From Malachius bipustulatus (Eukaryota > Arthropoda > Insecta > Coleoptera > Melyridae): a stretch of DNA of 64,000 nucleotides. The translations under genes were made by a program, and so were the position numbers. Under the pieces are notes generated by a model. That model was not told where the DNA came from and searched no databases. It saw only the letters and a list, made by a program, of their open reading frames with translations. Shown one piece after another: positions 10,241 to 21,345 of this stretch (the stretch's first letter is position 1; each line of letters starts with the position of its first letter). The stretch lies in NCBI GenBank assembly GCA_910589415.1, contig OU342630.1, forward strand, positions 5,270,001 through 5,334,000. The letters run 5' to 3'.

Positions 10241-11464
10241 CACTACCAAGGCACTGCCTTGGAGGCAGCATATAAGAGGTAAGTATGGGTTAATGTTGGC
10301 AGCAGGCATTAAAACTCACAATCAAACAAAAGGCACAATCACAGCGAAAACTTGTGGTCACATGTATTAAACCTGAAACATTTTTTTGAATAGTGTGTGA
10401 AGCCCTCCGGAGCTAGCTAAACGGGATAGACTATAAGTCTTATTTAATTCATTGTTATAACTTTATAAGATTGCAGTATTTTATAACAATTCATTCAAAT
10501 AGCAAATTTTTGGTAAACGTTGTTTGTAATAATTAATTTGTCTGTATTGGAGTAATTTTTGTATTTGTATTCAATTGATAACTATTTTAGTTCTTCCCAC
10601 CCTCGCATGGATTTTTTTCTGTTGGGTGCTGTATTAAATAAATTAATAAATAGGTAACTATAACAGCAACCATTGTAAGGTATAGACTTATTTCTTGACA
10701 TAATTAAATAGCTCCAATATTGTATAAATTTATTCAGAAATTTATCAACCATACTTTACTATTAATAAACAACTTGCATCGAGTTTATATTTACAGCTCT
10801 TTAGAGCACTACAAACTCTAAGAAGGGTTGGTAGAGCACAACTTATCGAGTTTCTAGATGAAGGTTTATCGACTTAGCCCACCCCTGTGGGTAGAAGTCG
10901 AGACCGGCTCGTTCTCTTTGTCTTTCGAAGCTCTCCAACTTGTAGGGCCATCGCGGTGCGAGATTAGTGACACGCTCTTCATTGTTAGAATGAAGTAGCT
11001 TCCAGAGATTGCTAGATAAGGAGGAAATATCTATAAGTTGTAATTCGTTTGAAATATGACATTGTTTATTTATTTAGTAGAAAATTTAGTATTTATTATT
11101 ATACATGGCGGTTCTGATTTAAGTCAGTGACTTGCTTCTACTCGTAATATGTGATAACATGTTCATAAGTTACCTACCCCAAAAACTCATCGCCTTGGAT
11201 CTGCAGCTCTTAGCGTAGAAATGGAAATTACGACACTGACACATAAGAATTTGAACTACTAAACGTATTTTAAGATTATTTATGAGCGCAGACATGACTG
11301 CAATGGCCATTTCTCTATTCCAAATCAAGCCTTGATTGAATATTTATTGGATTACGGGATACAATTGCCTGAATGAATGGATGAGAGTTTCTGCAGACAA
11401 ATATATTCATTCACGTGATTGGTCGAGTCGCATCTACGATCAGAAACGTCATAATTAATTATAT
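10241..11464. other. No recognised gene
   Basis: AT-rich unique-looking sequence with no coding frame of interest. A slightly GC-richer patch at 10890-11010 is not recognised. Confidence 0.4.
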
Positions 11465-11467
11465 TTA

Positions 11468-11633
11468 CAGCGGGTATTATAAAGGCTCATTAAGTTAACG
11501 GGCAGATTTCTGTGGCCATATCTGAAGAAGGTATCGAGTCATGTTAATAAAAGTCATTTGACGTCGATATTAGCTTCAAAAACGAGCACAGAAATTTGCC
11601 CGTTAGCCTAATGAGCCTTTATAATATTGGCTG
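11468..11633. mobile_element. Harbinger-type MITE, copy 1
   Basis: Termini CAGCGGGTATTATAAAGGCT and AGCCTTTATAATATTGGCTG are inverted and imperfect. The element is flanked by a direct TTA on each side (11465-11467 and 11634-11636). The second copy at 53448-53678 is flanked by TAA. TTA/TAA fits the TWA target site of PIF/Harbinger transposons. There is no ORF. Confidence 0.75.
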
Positions 11634-11636
11634 TTA

Positions 11637-12834
11637 ATCAATTCCAAATTTTTCCACTTGGTTACGCATCAATAATAATTATTACCTTCACTCCCCCCAA
11701 TACTATAACGAGGGACCACTCGCGAAGTATTCTGAATTTGTAATTCGTATTTGTTTTGGTTTACCTTCTACAAAATTGTGGTTATGACTCGGCAATTAGA
11801 TTCGAGACGGTTCTCGACTAACATATGACAGGAATAATATATTTCCAGACCAGGTAACTGACATTTCTACTAAATACCAGAACGAGTCTACGTTCCACGC
11901 ATGTTCGAGAGCTTGTAAGTTCGGCGAGTTTTATTTTGGATGTGAATGAAAACTGAAGTATCACACAGTAAGGAAGACATAGAGTGAAGTGACGAGTGAA
12001 GGAGAGAGCATTAGTAGTGTCTGTGTATGTGTAAATAGAGAACAGCTGATTACTTAGATTATTGTTATAAGTTATATTTGTATTAGAATAAAGAATTTTG
12101 AAAGACTTTTAGTTTGGTACTAATAAAGTGTGAGACTCGTAACAATATACAGGGTGTCCCAGCTTATTCGAAAACTTATCCGTTAGTGTTTTATTTTTCA
12201 TCATTATGCGTAGATTTTAGTAATTTACACAAATTCACTTTATTTACACGATTACTTCACAAATTATTAATTAGCCTAGTTAACGCACTGGCTAATTTAG
12301 TAAATCTACACGCTCACTAGCTATATTACAGTTTAGGGGGTTACTGCTTTGTTTGCCTTACCCTTTATACATTATTAACAACTAATTATTACATCCAGGA
12401 GTAACATACAGCGATAGGATCGACTCACCGTTGTTAATCCAAATTATTTGCCTACTGGTTGCAGAAATTATGGCTCACAGAATTGCTACACATACACAAT
12501 AGTTTGTCAGGTAGGTTTTATTACACCTTGATGAATTTTATTTTCAAAAGGATCGGATGGGAAGTTCTTACAGGGATGGGCGTTTACGTGTAAAGAAATG
12601 TCTAAAGAAATATTCTTTACACTTTTCATGTAAATAATACGTAAGCAATGTAAAGAATTGTAAACAATGTAACGAATACGTGAACAATGTAAAGAATGTA
12701 AGCAATTGTATAGAATTTAAACGCTGTTCATTGCTGTCGGTGATGTAATTACTGTGAAAACTTTCACATGTTAAATGTACCCAAGATTGGTTTATTGAGA
12801 TTTGGTGTTAATCAAACCAAGTTTAATCAAATAG
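11637..12834. other. LTR-like tail, truncated foldback end and hAT-like end
   Basis: At 11900-12145 the sequence ends with two AATAAA signals and AACAA, as LTR 3' ends do, but no mate or primer-binding site is found. At 12148 it passes into TACAGGGTGTCCCAGCTTAT, the same as one end of the foldback at 27582-28471, here without its other half. At 12571 a CAGGGATGGGCG end with many TGTAAA/GTAAAC repeats resembles a hAT-type subterminal region; a similar end is at 63086. Confidence 0.35.
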
Positions 12835-13134
12835 AACTATAATGCAGGAAACTCTCACTGAAATACATAATGTATTTGGTCGACGACACTGAGGCTCGCG
12901 ACATCTATTCGTTCGGGGCGGATCTAATACCAAAATGAGTACGTGAATTGGGTTGATTTCTTTGATTCAATTTACACAACCCCACTGAAGTAATTTTGAT
13001 AGTAGTTTCATTTTATTATTTAGAGTGGAGTGAACGAAATTATTTGTTTAAATCGTCGTTAGGTCCGACCCGAAAGGCTAGATGGCACTTAATTTTGTCG
13101 CCGCTTTTTGAGCTAAGTTTCCTGTATTATAGTT
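12835..13134. mobile_element. MITE with 19-bp inverted repeats
   Basis: AACTATAATGCAGGAAACT at the left is inverted at the right as AGTTTCCTGTATTATAGTT (one mismatch), 300 bp apart. No coding capacity and no clear TSD. Confidence 0.55.
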
Positions 13135-14981
13135 TAAGGTATTTAGTTTCATGCGCAAGATTGAGAAGATAGTATAGTTTTATTGGTAGGCATAGGCAAA
13201 TTAGAAGGAAGAAGAAGAAGTAGAAATAGATGATGTAGCCCTTTCTACTCGCTTGATTTAAAATTTCGAATAAAAATGCCAAATATTTGCGAGCAGGGGG
13301 TGTATCCCCTCTCGCTCTGTTCGGGTAGGTTCAGATTCCTTTGAACCCGGACAGAGGGGTGATGGGGGATCTTAGAAGAAAGTTACAAATTTTTCAGTGA
13401 TCGTCTAGATCAATAATGTTTTCTAAAAAAAATTTCCAAAAAGCCTTGACCTACCCTACGCTGTGATTATTTAAATTTCAGGTTACACAAAACACACCAA
13501 AATAAAACTCACACTAACAATTAACAGTTTATTGGAATAAATTCCAATTAAAATAAATTTCCAGGAATTGATAATGATGTATCGTGAGATTATATACTTA
13601 AAATTGGGATTGTTCAACTTATCTACTAAACATTACACATAACATCAAAAATAAATATCATTATTCATTTTAAAATGCAATTAGTCTATAAAAGACCACA
13701 ATATCACTTTCAATTATTGGTATTCACCAAAATTTACACATCTAACCTTACTTAATTTGGCCAAATAACAGATTTACAAAATTAAATTTTACTTTACTAA
13801 TAAAAAAAAACAATTATACCTGCTTGGTATAATTAAGTTTAGCAATATACAAAATTGTAATATCAATTAGATATTCTTAAATTCATTTACAGGTAACAAT
13901 GATCCAAATAAATCATTCCAATAACATCATTTGGTTGATGTGTTTCCCATTTTAGAGAACATAAAAAATTTATAATATAAACATGATAAGGTACCTTCCA
14001 GTCCAAACAGCGGCTCAGGCTGAAGATTGAGTGAAACAGAAGACCAAAAAGCAAGATGGAGAATAACGCTTCCTCCTTCCACGATCGCTTACGTCAGACC
14101 TCCACTATCGGTCTTGACACATAAAAAACGGGCTTCGCCTTTCCGAAGGACGCCATCCATCCGAACTCGTTTACATAGGCAAAACTGGATCCAGACAAAT
14201 GGAACTCTCGAACATAACTATTGTCCAGGAACGGAAACTAAAATAGAGACTGGAACTAGAACCTGGAGCTAGAGCCTGGAGCTAGAACCCTGCAAATTAA
14301 AACTCATTACCATCTGAATCTACCAACCGTCATTTAATATTACCGAAGTGGGCACGCCATTATACCCAAGTCGAGCTTCTCTAAACTATCCCATGTTACT
14401 CATCATCACCAAATCTCAACACTACCCAATTAGAAACGACATAGAAATTAGCCCTGCTAAAGAACTCTCAAACAACAATTTAATACCTGAGTTTAAACAA
14501 ACCACTACACGAAACAATTAACTAAATAATTTACTTTATTGAACCATGTTCACACCATCAGTATTTCAGACAGAAAGAAAAACCAACCTAATTTCGTCGG
14601 TTTCTGACCTGAGAGCTCCCCTCCTTCTAATCGATACATCTACCCATCTTCCTTTACCCTACTACTCTGACATCGCCCTTCTGACTGGCGGATGGCAGAC
14701 TGGAATCTGACAGACTCATCATTCGACCTCGCTACAATGCCCCAGAATATAAAACTAGCGGAGTGTAAACATTCCGATCATGTCTATTATCCTGCGCCTT
14801 TTGCTAGTCTAATTTTCATTCGAAACAGATGTGGAAAAGCGCACGCTGTAATGAACCCAAATATTATAAAAATATAAAGCAGTTAATCATGATTTTATTT
14901 TATAGTATTTATTTCATTTTATTAAATCATTTTATAAATAATTTTACATAAAATCATTGACAATATTATCCCAATGTTTAA
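13135..14981. other. No recognised gene
   Basis: AT-rich. A stem of about 12 bp with GC-rich arms lies at 13290-13370 (CCCTCTCGCTCTGTTCGGG against CCCGGACAGAGGGG). A short GGAGCTAGAACCT repeat lies at 14245-14290. Parts may be 5' sequence of the Penelope-like element that follows. Confidence 0.35.
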
Positions 14982-17900
14982 TTGAATTTTGATTTAACTA
15001 ATGAAATGACCAACTACGCTGATTTTAATGACGTCAACTCCCTGGTCAACAAGTTTCGTAGATTTTACATAAAGAGGGATAAAGTGAAGGCCGACATTTG
15101 GTTCAATAACAGATGTCTGCATGAAGACCTGACACCTACCTTCGCAAGAATTAAAACATCCAAGAATATACCACAGGTAGTGATCTACAGAATTTCAAGA
15201 AAACTAATCACAGACACAGGTCAGATAAAGAAACATTACAGTAATCTTGACTTTTTTAATTGTAGACTTAAAATTTTATATAATCAAATTTACAATTTTT
15301 CACCTTATCTTGTCTTCTAAGATTTTCCACCAGAACGTGAGGATGATTCTTTTACATATTTTCAGAATACAGAACCAGACTTAACAATAAGTTAAATTTG
15401 CTCAGAGCAGACAGGAATAGAACTTGGAGTCCTGAGCATACAGATAACAGAGTTTTCACATTAGAACTAAAACCATGACTGGCGTTAATTCCTATTGAAC
15501 GTATACTGATAGATAAAGGACTAAAACACTCAGTTTTTAATTACAGAAACAAATACAGGGTGATCCCGAAATGGCGGACACGGACAGCACCACAGCATCC
15601 ATTGTGCATTAAGGATTCTAAGTTTTATTTACTGTTTTCTCCAGTATGGCTCCCTTAAGAAGATATGACCACTTTTGTGGAAAAAAAGTCACAACACTGC
15701 ACTACCCTTCTTAAGGAAAAAATAATGTGTAGGTCTACAATAATAATACCCAGATAGATATTACCATGGAAACATATGAAATAGAAAGTTCAACAAATGT
15801 TCAAAATAATAATCGTTGCGGGGAAACATATCCGATAATATTATTCAAAATCTATTTTAATTGCATTGTTGAGCTCGAATTTGAACAACGATGCCACATT
15901 GAAAAATTTTGTTGAACTCAGGGAATAGGTAAACTTTGAATGCCTGTAATTCCGTTCCCGATAATAATAAAAATAAAAAGCAAACGCTATCGTAATAGTT
16001 ATGTCAAATCATGTGCTTTGCCAGTGGAGGTTGTTTAAATTTGACTGCCGTTTTGATTTAAAGTTTAGAAAAATGACACCCTATATCTCGGTAACGAAGG
16101 CGAGGAAACAATTTTTGTTTTAAATTTACAGTCTTTCTGAACATCCTCTACAACACCCTGTATACCGTGTCCGCCATTTCGGGATCATCCTGTATATCCA
16201 TGGCTTGTCCTTGTACACAGACTATGTAATTGAAAACAGCTCCTCAAACAGGGAAAGTAAACAAATTATGAGAAGCCAATGCAACACTACTTATTTTTGA
16301 TTTATAATGCAACAAATTCAAACGAGATAAAATTCATAATAATGACTTTCACACTGACATCAGCATTAAGAAGAAAATAGATCATAACAAACTTGTTGTC
16401 ACAAAAGCTAATAAAGGTAATCGCACAGTAATTATTATGAACAGGACTGCTTACGTCAGATTTTAAAATGTATTAGGGACAACAATTTTTCACAGATTAA
16501 ACACAATCCAATCATCAAATATCATAACAATTTAAAGAGATTAATGAAATACAATCGGACACCATAGACAGGTACGGGGAACACACCTAGTTCCATCGAA
16601 TTTCCACCCTTGAAGATTCTATGGCCTTCCAAAAGTTCACAAAGAAAATATGTCCATTAGGCAAGTAGTTTCACAGATAGAGACACCAGGTTGCAATTTG
16701 AACAAATTCCTTAAATATCTTTCACAACTTTACTGATTTTAAACCCCAATTTTGTATTATAAACTCCAATTTTAATTAATTTCATTATTATTAGTCTTTC
16801 AAAAACAAAAATCAATGCTTCACAGATCATGGTCTCGTACGACGTCACAAACTTTTTCACTTCGGCTCCCATAGACTATACAGTTGACATAGTTCACAAG
16901 TTTATAAAAAAGAAGCTTCCAGAGAAGGATGCCGCAGACATCATTTCATTACTCAAGTGAATTAAGACAGAATTTTTTTCAGTTTAACAATAATTTCTGT
17001 GTAGAACAGGATGGCCTAGCAATGGGTAACAGTTTGTTTCCCATACTATCAGAATATTTCATGAACGACTTGGAAATTAAATTCAGTAAAACCACAATGT
17101 TCTCTAAAGTCACATACTAGAGTTAGTAGATACGTGGACGATTGTTTTGCGGTCATAGATGGAGAGGTTTGGTTGGCTTATGAGATACTAGATGTTTTGA
17201 TCTCTATTCAAGATAATATAAAATTTACAATTGAGGTTGAAGACAACAAAATATTAGATTTCCTAGATTTAACGCTTTTCAACGCAAGTCACAACATATA
17301 TTTCAGCATTTACAGAAAATCCACTCAAACTGATACACCGTAGATTACTGTTGCAACAGTCCTTTTCAGTACAAGTTAGAAGAATTTAGCACATACATAC
17401 ACCCTTTGAATAACGTCCTGATGTCAGAAACCAATTACAACAGAGGTTCCAAAAAAATACAAATTATCGCTCGCAACAATGATTTTAGTAATGATTTGGT
17501 TCGCGACTTAAACAATAACAATAGGTATATCAAAAAGGCAACGCCGACATCCTCTTATATCATTGAACATCCTCCTGAAACTCACAGCAGAAAATATTTG
17601 TCAATTCCTTACATTGGCCCACATTCCGAATCCAGGATACCTTCTTCTTCTACTAACACCTTAACAACTTCTCGTCCCCAATAAAGACAAGCTTAATACA
17701 TTGGAAAAAAGCGGAGTTTAGAGACTCAAATGCTCAGATTGCAACGCTGTATACACAGGTCAGACTTGTCGTTCCCTAAAAGTAAGAATATAAGAACATC
17801 CAAAGAAACCAGATTCTTCAGTTTTTGGTCATCATAACAAATTTAATGAACACAGATTCGAACAACAAACAAAGGCCCAACTTTTAATACAAACAAGAAA

Positions 17901-18060
17901 GAGGAGTCTTCTCCTGGACCTGATGGACACTTTTGAAATAGATTCGGCTCTGAGGGATGGTGGTCTTCTATGCTTGAACCAACAACTGAATATGTTTTTA
18001 AACTTCACACCCATATTACAAAGCTTTACCTTTTTTACAAAGAATTTATTCTGTAAGATT
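14982..18060 (+). pseudogene. Penelope-like element: reverse transcriptase plus GIY-YIG endonuclease, decayed
   Basis: Successive plus-strand frames carry the hallmarks of a Penelope-like retroelement in order. They are an N-terminal domain (14982-15320, then RTWSPEHTDNRVFTLELKP at about 15420-15475); the KLVVTKANKGNRTVII block (about 16390); FYGLPKVHKE (about 16617); a DVTNFFTSAPID block (about 16840); QDGLAMGNSLFPILSEYFM (about 17010); the catalytic RYVDD (about 17130); and a C-terminal GIY-YIG-like VYTGQT (about 17748) with a following basic helix and LLLDLMDTFEID. Several frameshifts and stops, plus a foldback insertion at 15554-16194, make it non-functional. The RT copies RNA and the GIY-YIG nuclease nicks the target. 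The 3' end is taken as about 18060 but may extend to 18200. Confidence 0.85.
15554..16194. mobile_element. Foldback element family 2, copy 1 (inside the Penelope-like element)
   Basis: TACAGGGTGATCCCGAAATG at the left is inverted at the right as CATTTCGGGATCATCCTGTA. The boundaries fit a TA target. The Penelope-like reading frame is interrupted here and resumes after it. A diverged copy in the opposite orientation is at 41142-41748. No ORF. Confidence 0.8.
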
Positions 18061-18367
18061 CATAAGATTAGTTGAACGCATGGAAAGTACCTTTATTGTT
18101 TTAATTGTTACGTTTTACAATAATTTATTTTCGAATTGTTTGGCAGTCAGCTTGTTGATGTTATTGTTTACATTCAGTTTAGCAGACTAGGCTACCTTTG
18201 TAATGGGATGAAAGCCTGAACACATGACTGCATTTCAAGTTGACTTTGACATGCCGATAACAGAGGGACAGATTCACAGTCCTTCTTCTTTTTCTTCTCC
18301 TGTTCCATGATGTTAGATTTCATACATGTCATTCGCGGTCTTCAAAGATCACTCATTAAATATGATT

Positions 18368-18483
18368 TTAGAGCACACCGGTGGCTGAGTGGTTCAGTGG
18401 GCGGTCTGCTGAATCACTGGACCCGGCGGACTGAGTTCGATTCTCGGTGAAGGCTCTGGGTGTCTGTGTTGTCCGTTTTACTA
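18368..18483 (+). repeat. tRNA-derived SINE, 5' half
   Basis: The head contains a pol III A-box-like GTGGCTGAGTGGTT and a B-box GAGTTCGATTCTC, the pattern of a class-II (serine/leucine-like) tRNA. The SINE is cut by a TIR transposon at 18484 and resumes at 19950. An 8-bp TSD ATATGATT lies at 18360-18367 and again at 20073-20080. Joined, the two halves are 239 bp, close to the 237 bp of the uninterrupted copy at 43521-43757. It is not a functional tRNA gene. Confidence 0.85.
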
Positions 18484-19947
18484 TACACCGTTCACATATT
18501 AAAAAAGAACTAGGTGGCCATGAACTTTTGTTTTTAGGTTTGCAAAAATGAAAACTCCCTAGATCTCGATTGACAATATCAGCTGATCGAGATATTAAAG
18601 GTTAAGTATAGACTGACATTTGTCAAATCACTCAAAGTGTCTCAGCTGATTAACAGCCATGTTGTCAAATTGAAGTTTTAGTAGTAGGATATCTATCTAG
18701 GATGATGTTTTACTCTGATCAATTTTTCTCAAACTGACAAATAAAATTATTAAATTTTTGACATTTTAAATTTCGAAAGAGCAAAATTACGAAAATAACA
18801 TCTTTAGATGAATAAATACGCATTAAGAAAGCATTTCAATGATTAAGATCCAGAAAGTCCAAACTTGAGCAAACATTTAAGTCATTCTGAAGGTGAAATA
18901 TATTTGGAATGTAAGTATTGAGTATATGTATCTGTATCTGCTAAATTGCTGGTAATTACTGTCTCTTATAGTAGTCAGACCGTGGCATTTACCTAGTATT
19001 ATTAGACAGGACAAATTTGATATTACACCATTGGGCAGCCCACATAAAACAGGCACTGATTATGAAATTTTTGTGTTTCCTGAAGATTTGCAATAATCTA
19101 TTTCCAATACAACCCAATCGAAATGACATGGGGGTATTGTAAACTTCACTATACAAGCACGTAAATTAGCAGCTTCCCTCTAAGGATAAAGTAAAGAATG
19201 TATGTCTTGAAGAGCTTTCAAAATGTAAGTACACCTGATATGTAACAAAATTAATATAATCATTGTGAAAAACTTATTTCGGAGGACTGGACGAAACAAA
19301 TGGACATGGTGAAAATCTTATTAAAATCAGAGCGCTGAAGATGATTCTGATTCTAAGCAGGATGCAGTAGCGGTTATTGATAATGGGGGATAATTTTGGG
19401 CCAGAAGCCAGAAGTCCAGAATCTTTGGCTGGTTTCCGACACACTACTACGATACCGAATAACCGACGAATTGACGAAAAATATTTTTCATTTACGTACC
19501 TATATTTTAATTCCCTGCTATGTACCTATTTATTAAAAGTAAATTAATATAATTGATTCAAGTTTTTTATTTTATATTCAAAAAGTACATTTGTGTATTT
19601 TCCTAACTTGGCAAAATTACATGATAACCTTTTTCTCAAACTCTTATGAAAAGCTTAAGATTTTAAGATCTTAGATCCAGCGACATTGCGTTCTAGTTAA
19701 AGATTGCAATATGTGACTAAATGATTCAAAATAAAAAGCCCCCAAAGATGCAAATATAAATATAATAAGAATACCAAAAATATCAAAAATCCATCTGGCA
19801 ACTATGTCCTGTTCCTTGCCATAAAACTTCAACCTCATAAAAAAGAGACATAACCAAACTCCAGCCAATGATTGACAGCGGTTATACCCAGTGATTTCCA
19901 TCACCCTACACCATAACCCAATTCTTTTATAATAAGTGAACGGTGTA
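18484..19947 (+). mobile_element. TIR transposon family 'CACCGTTCAC', copy 1
   Basis: The ends TACACCGTTCAC and GTGAACGGTGTA are inverted and flanked by a TA duplication (18482-18483 and 19948-19949). The insertion lies in a SINE whose uninterrupted copy shows the empty site. The orientation label follows the transposase remnant: exon-1-like sequence at about 18835-18913, a GT...AG intron-like segment at 18914-18979 and exon-2-like sequence with DKFDITPLG (about 19010-19050), all homologous to the better coding copy at 31551-33029. It is a Tc1/IS630-like element by its TA target and the D-E-T motif in that copy; this copy is dead. A 104-codon open frame reads inward from the right end on the minus strand (19985-19671) and is also open in the other copies. 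Confidence 0.85.
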
Positions 19948-19949
19948 TA

Positions 19950-20072
19950 TTTGTTTGGCATACTTGAGGCTGAGTGTATGAGCAAGAGGCTCCAAACCCA
20001 TATTACCGGTGTGGAGCGACTTTGTCTTAACTACATAGTGAAGACCGATGCTCCCCCTTAAAAAAAAAAAAC
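19950..20072 (+). repeat. tRNA-derived SINE, 3' half with poly(A)
   Basis: Continues the SINE from 18483 (GGCATACTTGAGGCTGAGTG...) and ends in an A-run at 20060-20071, followed by the ATATGATT target duplication. The matching segment in the uninterrupted SINE is the minus strand of about 43645-43525. Confidence 0.85.
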
Positions 20073-20228
20073 ATATGATTGTATTTAAATGATTTATGTT
20101 TGTCGCGTCGTCAAACCTAACGGGACAGGTGTGAAAGCTGAATTTGAAAAATGACATCCGACTCCCTCAGAGAAAGTAACAGACAGTAATTAATTAATAT
20201 ATTCAGTTTATTCCCAGTCATCCCAACA

Positions 20229-21075
20229 TACAGTGTGTGTCACAGGCATGGTACGCCCCCTTTTTTTTCTTTATTTTTGGAGATAATTTTTTGAAATTTG
20301 GTACGTCGCATATTCTCGATAGAGCGCACTTTTTAGCAGAAAATTGAATTTTTTCCCACCTCCGTTTTTTTCGGAAATGTTACCAACTTTTTATTTTTAA
20401 ATGGGACACCCTATATATTATTATATTTTTGGATTCGATACATTTGTACGAATCCAACAATAGCACATAAGTACCATTTTAAATGTCAAATTTGTTTTTA
20501 TTTAATTTTTTATTTCTCAATTATAGTGTGCCATGACTATTTCGTTTTACTCCAATTGGATCATCTAATGCTAGAAAAATCGAATTTTTGTTCAAAGTAC
20601 TAAATTAAGTTATTTATGGATAAATAATGCGCACCGGAATGATTTTTTGAGCTGAATTCATTTTTTTCAAATGGTACCATATTGGTACCGAGGTACCATC
20701 TACTAGTACTCTTAGTAAGGGACATTTTGGTGTACCTATTTTGCATCTGTGACGAACACAACTGAAGTCATGGCACACTATAATTGAAAAATAAAAAATT
20801 AAATAAAAACAAATTTGACATTTAAAATGGTACTTATATAGTATTGTTGGATTCGTACAAGTGTATAGAATTCAAAAATATAATAATATATAGGGTGTCC
20901 CATTTAAAAATAAAAACTTGGTAACATTTCCGGAAAAACCGGATGTGGGATAAAATTAAATTTTCTGCTAAAAAGTGCGCTCTATTGAGAGTATGCGACG
21001 TACCAAATTTCAAAAAATTATCTCCAACAATAAAGAAATAAATGGGGGTGTACCATGCCTGTGACACACACTGTA
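20229..21075. mobile_element. Foldback element family 3 (TACAGTGTGTGTCACAGG ends), copy 1
   Basis: An 847-bp element with inverted halves of about 320 bp. It starts TACAGTGTGTGTCACAGGCA and ends TGCCTGTGACACACACTGTA. The centre is flanked by two inverted copies of a CAATTATAGTGTGCCATGAC block. A very similar full copy is at 29084-29934. No coding capacity. Confidence 0.85.
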
Positions 21076-21079
21076 TGTC

Positions 21080-21345
21080 ACGTGTACCCGTGCGGTTGAG
21101 TACCCATCGGGCGCGTCCCCAGGTGGCGAATAGGGGGAAGGCCTTACAATGAGCGTAAGTGAGTAAGGTTAGCAGTGGTGATAGAGCTCGTCGGAGGTAA
21201 AATTCTAGACTGGCAGCTTAAAGCCTTGCCGCGGACCACCTCCCCTAACCTAGTTGTCGTGTCGTGACTAAAGGTCTGCACTAGGGATAACGGCGCCAGA
21301 GATGTCCGACTGTGGACTATCTGATATACCGTATCATCTGTTGTC
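21080..21345 (+). other. 5' region of a LOA-like non-LTR retrotransposon
   Basis: GC-rich leader (GTACCCGTGCGGTTGAG..., GGCGAATAGGGGG) directly after the foldback, followed by the ORF region. It is unlike the AT-rich surroundings and is read as the element's 5' UTR. Confidence 0.45.

Noticed and set aside
18378..18450. tRNA-Ser/Leu-like gene
   Set aside because: The A and B boxes are present, but the sequence is the head of a dispersed repeat with a non-tRNA body, a poly(A) tail and target duplications, and the same repeat occurs at 43521-43757. It is a SINE, not a tRNA gene.
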